Shown here piece by piece: positions 6,302-8,842 of a stretch of DNA of 8,842 nt. The first letter of the stretch is position 1, and each line of letters opens with the position of its first letter. Below the pieces are notes generated by a model that was not told where the DNA came from, ran no database searches, and was given only the letters and a program-made list of their open reading frames with translations. This stretch comes from Pseudomonadota bacterium (GTDB lineage Bacteria; Pseudomonadota; Alphaproteobacteria; Rhizobiales; Rhizobiaceae). The DNA lies in NCBI GenBank assembly GCA_023390055.1, contig JAEWDP010000171.1, forward strand, positions 1 through 8,842, given 5' to 3'. The translations under genes were made by a program, and so were the position numbers.

Positions 6302-6850
6302 ATGTATCTGCGCATCTTTTCCATAGTCGGCGGTTTTGCCGCCGCAATAGCCGTGGCTTCGACACTGGCTCCCGACGCTGAAGCAGCACCACGCGACAAG
6401 GCATTCTTTCAGTCTGTCGCCGGCACATGGATAGGCCCGGGCGAGATTGTCGCGGGCAAGTACAAGGGCACCAAATTCAACTGCAATCTGGTTGGCGAAG
6501 CTCTCACTGACAAGAATGCCGGGCTGAAACTCGACGGCACATGCCGCGTCGGCGTCTTCAAGCAACCGATGTCGGCGGTCATCACCCAGAACGGCAAAGG
6601 CTACAAGGGCAAGTTCCTCGATGGTGCCGGCGGCAAGGGTCTCGACATCATTTCCGGGGCCGTCAACGGCGACAAGGTGGTGATGGGCATCAACCGTGCA
6701 GAACTCAATGGCGCGATGGTTGCAAGCCTGCAGGACGAGAACACGATGAATATCACGATTTCGGTCAAGGTTCACGACCAGATGGTTCCCGTCATCGGGC
6801 TGACGCTCGACCGCAACGTCGACCTCATCGCGGTCGGTTCGGTCCGCTAA
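6302..6850 (+). CDS. Conserved exported protein of unknown function (rhizobial)
   Basis: A 182-residue protein with a clear Sec signal peptide: a short basic start (R4), a hydrophobic core at about 5-23, and an AEA cleavage motif near residues 26-28, followed by a mature start around PRDKAFF. The mature part of about 153 residues is glycine-, lysine- and asparagine-rich and beta-strand-like (GTWIGPGEIVAGKYKGTKF, GKGYKGKFLDG, GAVNGDKVVMGI). It contains two cysteines, C61 and C81, that could form a disulfide in the periplasm. I remember similar exported proteins in rhizobial genomes but know no name or function; the alternating strands suggest a small beta-barrel or lipocalin-like fold (inference). 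ATG at 6302 has AAGGA 7 nt upstream. The stop is 4 bp from the stop of convergent folK. It may have its own promoter in the 104-bp gap after ycjF. Confidence 0.85.
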   Translation: MYLRIFSIVGGFAAAIAVASTLAPDAEAAPRDKAFFQSVAGTWIGPGEIVAGKYKGTKFNCNLVGEALTDKNAGLKLDGTCRVGVFKQPMSAVITQNGKGYKGKFLDGAGGKGLDIISGAVNGDKVVMGINRAELNGAMVASLQDENTMNITISVKVHDQMVPVIGLTLDRNVDLIAVGSVR

Positions 6851-6854
6851 GGCC

Positions 6855-7394
6855 TCAGGGACTGGCCGGCGGGCTGCACCACCACGTGTCATCTTCACTT
6901 GCCGGCGTAATGCCGCCGGTATCGGTCTGATCCAGCCAGTCGCAGATCGTGAGACCGTCGACCTCAAGATGCGGCGCGATATCGGCAAGTGGCACCAGGA
7001 CAAAGGCGCGCTCTGTCATGCGCGGATGTGGCAGGACGAGCTGCGGGTCATTCGATCTGCGGTCATCAAACGTCAGGATATCGATATCGATCGCGCGTGG
7101 ACCCCAGCGCTCGATCCGTTCACGCTTCATGTCCCGCTCTATCGCGAGACAGACGTCCAGCAGGGCGTGCGGTTCCAGGCGCGTGCGGATGACGGCGCAA
7201 CAGTTGAAGAAGTCGGGCTGATCTGTCTTCCCCCAGGGCGGCGTCTGATAAAGCCTTGAGACCGACACAATGGCGCAATCTAGATGCCTGTCGATATGCG
7301 TGAGTGCGTACGCCATGGCCGATGGCGGATCACCGATGTTGCCACCGAGCCCCAGTGTCGCAATTGAGGGAAATGACTTACGGGCAGTATTCAA
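6855..7394 (-). CDS. folK: 2-amino-4-hydroxy-6-hydroxymethyldihydropteridine diphosphokinase (HPPK)
   Basis: FolK transfers pyrophosphate from ATP to 6-hydroxymethyl-7,8-dihydropterin, making the substrate of FolP. With the start used here it has 179 residues. Family features are the N-terminal strand TLGLGGNIGD (13-22), LYQTPPWGKTDQPDFFN (48-64; pterin-binding FFN), the RWGPRAIDIDIL box (96-107) with Mg-binding D103 and D105, and LPHPRMTERAFVLVPLADIAP (121-141). The C-terminus is slightly extended (SEDDTWWCSPPASP). The start is uncertain: TTG at 7394 has AGAGG 6 nt upstream, while ATG at 7409 would add five residues but lacks such a site. The start overlaps the end of folB by 17 bp (32 bp with the ATG), indicating one folate operon in the order folP-folB-folK. 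Confidence 0.95.
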   Translation of the reverse strand: MNTARKSFPSIATLGLGGNIGDPPSAMAYALTHIDRHLDCAIVSVSRLYQTPPWGKTDQPDFFNCCAVIRTRLEPHALLDVCLAIERDMKRERIERWGPRAIDIDILTFDDRRSNDPQLVLPHPRMTERAFVLVPLADIAPHLEVDGLTICDWLDQTDTGGITPASEDDTWWCSPPASP

Positions 7395-7749
7395 CGCGAA
7401 CCTCTGCATGGTCCAGAATGCCGGGCACCGGGGCAGCGGGCTTGCGAACGGTGATGGTTGCCCGGACAATCGGCTTGAATCGGACGCAAAGCGCCTTGGC
7501 GATGTCGTGCGCCAGAGCCTCGATCAGCTTTCGGGGCCGCTCCGAGACGACGGTCTCGATCACGGAAAAGGCAAGACCGTAATCGACAGTCGCATCCACG
7601 CGGTCGGTTTCGAGCGCATCGCCGGCTTCAACTTCCAGTTCGGCATCCACGAAAAACCGCTGACCAAGAGCCGTTTCCTCGGCAAGGACACCGTGGTGTG
7701 CGAAAAACGCGCAGTTCTTCAAGGTAATAAGATACGTTTTCAACTCCAT
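7378..7749 (-). CDS. folB: Dihydroneopterin aldolase
   Basis: FolB cleaves 7,8-dihydroneopterin to 6-hydroxymethyl-7,8-dihydropterin and glycolaldehyde, the step before FolK. The 123-residue length is typical. The sequence shows HHGVLAEETALGQRFFVD (18-35), in which E25 corresponds to the substrate-binding Glu22 of the S. aureus enzyme. It also shows the DYG turn (56-58), LIEALA (75-80) with the conserved pterin-anchoring glutamate E77, and VRKPAAPVPGILD, where K103 corresponds to the catalytic Lys100. The enzyme acts in the cytoplasm as a homo-octamer in characterised relatives. ATG at 7749 overlaps the last codons of folP by 10 bp; only a run of Gs precedes it, so translation is probably coupled to folP. 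It overlaps folK at its other end. Confidence 0.96.
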   Translation of the reverse strand: MELKTYLITLKNCAFFAHHGVLAEETALGQRFFVDAELEVEAGDALETDRVDATVDYGLAFSVIETVVSERPRKLIEALAHDIAKALCVRFKPIVRATITVRKPAAPVPGILDHAEVRVEYCP

Positions 7750-8636
7750 CCCCCCATGGCCCCGGCCTTTATGACGGCATCCGCAACCGCCAGTGCGTCC
7801 CTGTTGGCCGCGACATTGTGGACGCGAAAGATTGCGGCTCCTTCAAGCCGCAGCATGCAGGTTGTCGCAGCCGTCGCGATATCGCGATCTTCGGGACGAT
7901 CATGGCCGCTCACCGACCCCAGGAAGCGCTTGCGCGACGTTCCCACAAGCCATGGCAATCGAAGGTCACGCAACTGCGAAAACCGCGCCATGAGCGCCAG
8001 ATTGTCATCGACGTCCTTGGCAAATCCAAAGCCGGGATCAAGCACGATCCTGCCCAGTTCGACACCTGCTGCCCGCGCAATGGCGAGCGAGGTATCGAAG
8101 AAGGCGCGCTGGTCTTCAATCACGTCGTGATGGGACACGCTCTGTCGGCCACGTCCGGTGTGCATGATGCATAGTCCGGCACCTGTCTCGGCGGCAACGT
8201 CTGCAATCGCCGGTTCGCGCTGCAGGCCGTGCACGTCATTGATGATGCTTGCACCGGCAGCCATTGCAAGCCGTGCCGTGTCCGCGCGATAGGTATCGAT
8301 GGAAATCAGGGCATCTGTCTTTCCGGCAAGTTCCTCGATGACCGGTATGACCCGATCCTGCTCCTGTGCAGCCGACACCTCCTGGGCACCCGGCCGTGTC
8401 GATTCGCCGCCGATATCAATGACTGCCGCACCGTCACGTATGCAGGCGAGCGCGTGGGCAACGGCCTTGCTGTGGTCACAATAGTGTCCGCCATCGGAAA
8501 AGGAGTCCGGCGTAACGTTGACGATTGCCATGATATGGCCGCGGTTTCCAAGTTCAAGGATGCGTCCCTGGCCTACCTGCCAGTTCGTATGGCGCAAGTA
8601 TGCCGGCCGGCCGTCATTTCTCTGGGAGTAACGCAA
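7740..8636 (-). CDS. folP: Dihydropteroate synthase (DHPS)
   Basis: FolP condenses 6-hydroxymethyl-7,8-dihydropterin diphosphate with p-aminobenzoate to 7,8-dihydropteroate and is the sulfonamide target. The 298-residue TIM-barrel protein has all main motifs: NVTPDSFSDGG (40-50), DIGGESTRPGA (74-84), SIDTYRADTA (112-121), IINDV (131-135), LDPGFGFAKD (199-208), GTSRKRFLG (232-240) and the C-terminal RVHN (271-274), where many homologues have RVHD. The residues before W19-Q20 are not conserved. The start is taken as TTG at 8636, with AAAGG 9 nt upstream. The only other nearby candidate is another TTG at residue 14, and the first in-frame ATG (residue 36) would cut into the core. It leads the folate operon and is divergent from the partial gene at 8799 across 162 bp. 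Confidence 0.96.
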   Translation of the reverse strand: MRYSQRNDGRPAYLRHTNWQVGQGRILELGNRGHIMAIVNVTPDSFSDGGHYCDHSKAVAHALACIRDGAAVIDIGGESTRPGAQEVSAAQEQDRVIPVIEELAGKTDALISIDTYRADTARLAMAAGASIINDVHGLQREPAIADVAAETGAGLCIMHTGRGRQSVSHHDVIEDQRAFFDTSLAIARAAGVELGRIVLDPGFGFAKDVDDNLALMARFSQLRDLRLPWLVGTSRKRFLGSVSGHDRPEDRDIATAATTCMLRLEGAAIFRVHNVAANRDALAVADAVIKAGAMGGWS

Positions 8637-8751
8637 ATTTTCATGCCTTTGTGTTGCGCAGCCAACGGCTATGCCTCAAGCTTGGCCGAAGTTCAATGTC
8701 TGCAGGCCCAAGAACAGGGCGGAATCATGAAACGTTAATTTTTCTGATGCG

Positions 8752-8762
8752 TTGCGGCGCAA
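8752..8762. promoter_or_regulatory. Short palindrome in the folP / right-edge gene intergenic region
   Basis: TTGCG (8752-8756) and CGCAA (8758-8762) form a perfect dyad around one G, in the 162-bp divergent region and 36 bp before the ATG at 8799. The adjacent AAAATAGAT could contain a -10 for that gene. The spacing puts the dyad over the likely promoter, consistent with an operator, but the match is short. No clear consensus promoter for folP was found on the other strand. Confidence 0.2.
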
Positions 8763-8798
8763 AATAGATTCAAGAGGGTGGAACAAGGAGTCCGCCCC

Positions 8799-8842
8799 AT
8801 GAGCCTCAGCTTTCTCGAGCATATCAGTGACATTGAATATCC
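8799..8842 (+). CDS. N-terminal fragment of an unidentified protein (runs off the window)
   Basis: ATG at 8799 is preceded by AAGGAG with an 8-nt gap, a strong ribosome-binding site. The 14 visible codons read MSLSFLEHISDIEY and the frame is open at the right edge. Too little is present to assign a family. There is no signal peptide or membrane segment in the visible part. The gene is divergent from folP and therefore probably not part of the folate operon. Confidence 0.65.
   Translation, partial: MSLSFLEHISDIEY

Noticed and set aside
5211..6428. Long reverse-strand open frame of about 405 codons antisense to ycjF
   Set aside because: It mirrors the well-supported ycjF reading frame, has a composition typical of an antisense shadow (many Q, R, C, H) and matches no family I know.
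6194..7003. Reverse open frame across the exported-protein gene
   Set aside because: The forward gene has a signal peptide and a ribosome-binding site; the reverse frame is its complement and also overlaps the end of folK out of frame.
7270..8130. Forward open frame of about 286 codons across folB and folP
   Set aside because: Both folB and folP are certain on the other strand, and the forward translation has no recognisable domain.
1..8842. CRISPR arrays, tRNA/rRNA genes, IS elements, toxin-antitoxin or defence modules
   Set aside because: No regularly spaced repeats, tRNA-like cloverleaf, transposase motif or compact toxin-antitoxin pair was seen on either strand.

Overview
The window looks like ordinary chromosomal DNA of an alphaproteobacterium, most likely a member of the Rhizobiales near the Rhizobium/Agrobacterium group. 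The basis is the near-canonical rhizobial DksA sequence, a sixA / ycjX / ycjF-type cluster, a folP-folB-folK run, and promoters that resemble the alphaproteobacterial consensus (CTTGAC, about 17 nt, CTATAT). Base composition is moderately GC-rich. No rRNA, tRNA, CRISPR array, insertion sequence or phage gene was seen. I did not find a new biological system, and most genes are recognisable housekeeping families.

Layout. Positions 3-95 (+) are the possible last codons of an unidentified gene. Positions 112-578 (-) hold a decayed C45-type acyltransferase/hydrolase gene with one frameshift and a missing 3' half. Behind its start lies a stretch with three perfect dyads (597-667). A DUF971 gene (717-1091, -) and moaA (1229-2278, +) are divergent. 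moaA converges on dksA (2402-2821, -), whose promoter is clear and overlaps a 15-bp palindrome. Across a 270-bp intergenic region from dksA, sixA (3092-3598, +) is followed by ycjX (3667-5136) and a ycjF-like DUF697 membrane-protein gene (5133-6197), which overlap by 4 bp. A small exported protein of unknown function (6302-6850, +) ends 4 bp from the convergent folate operon. That operon is transcribed leftward as folP (7740-8636), folB (7378-7749) and folK (6855-7394), with overlapping ends. At the right edge the first 14 codons of an unidentified gene begin at 8799 (+).

How the genes fit together. MoaA starts molybdenum-cofactor synthesis, and the DUF971 protein next to it may assist Fe-S or cofactor handling (inference). 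DksA is the RNA-polymerase-binding partner of ppGpp, here in the low-cysteine form seen in alphaproteobacteria. YcjX (GTPase-like) and YcjF (two-TM membrane protein) are a conserved stress-linked pair, and SixA is a histidine phosphatase upstream of them. FolB, FolK and FolP are consecutive enzymes of 7,8-dihydropteroate synthesis. A notable local trait is the number of likely TTG starts: moaA, dksA, ycjX, folP and probably folK.
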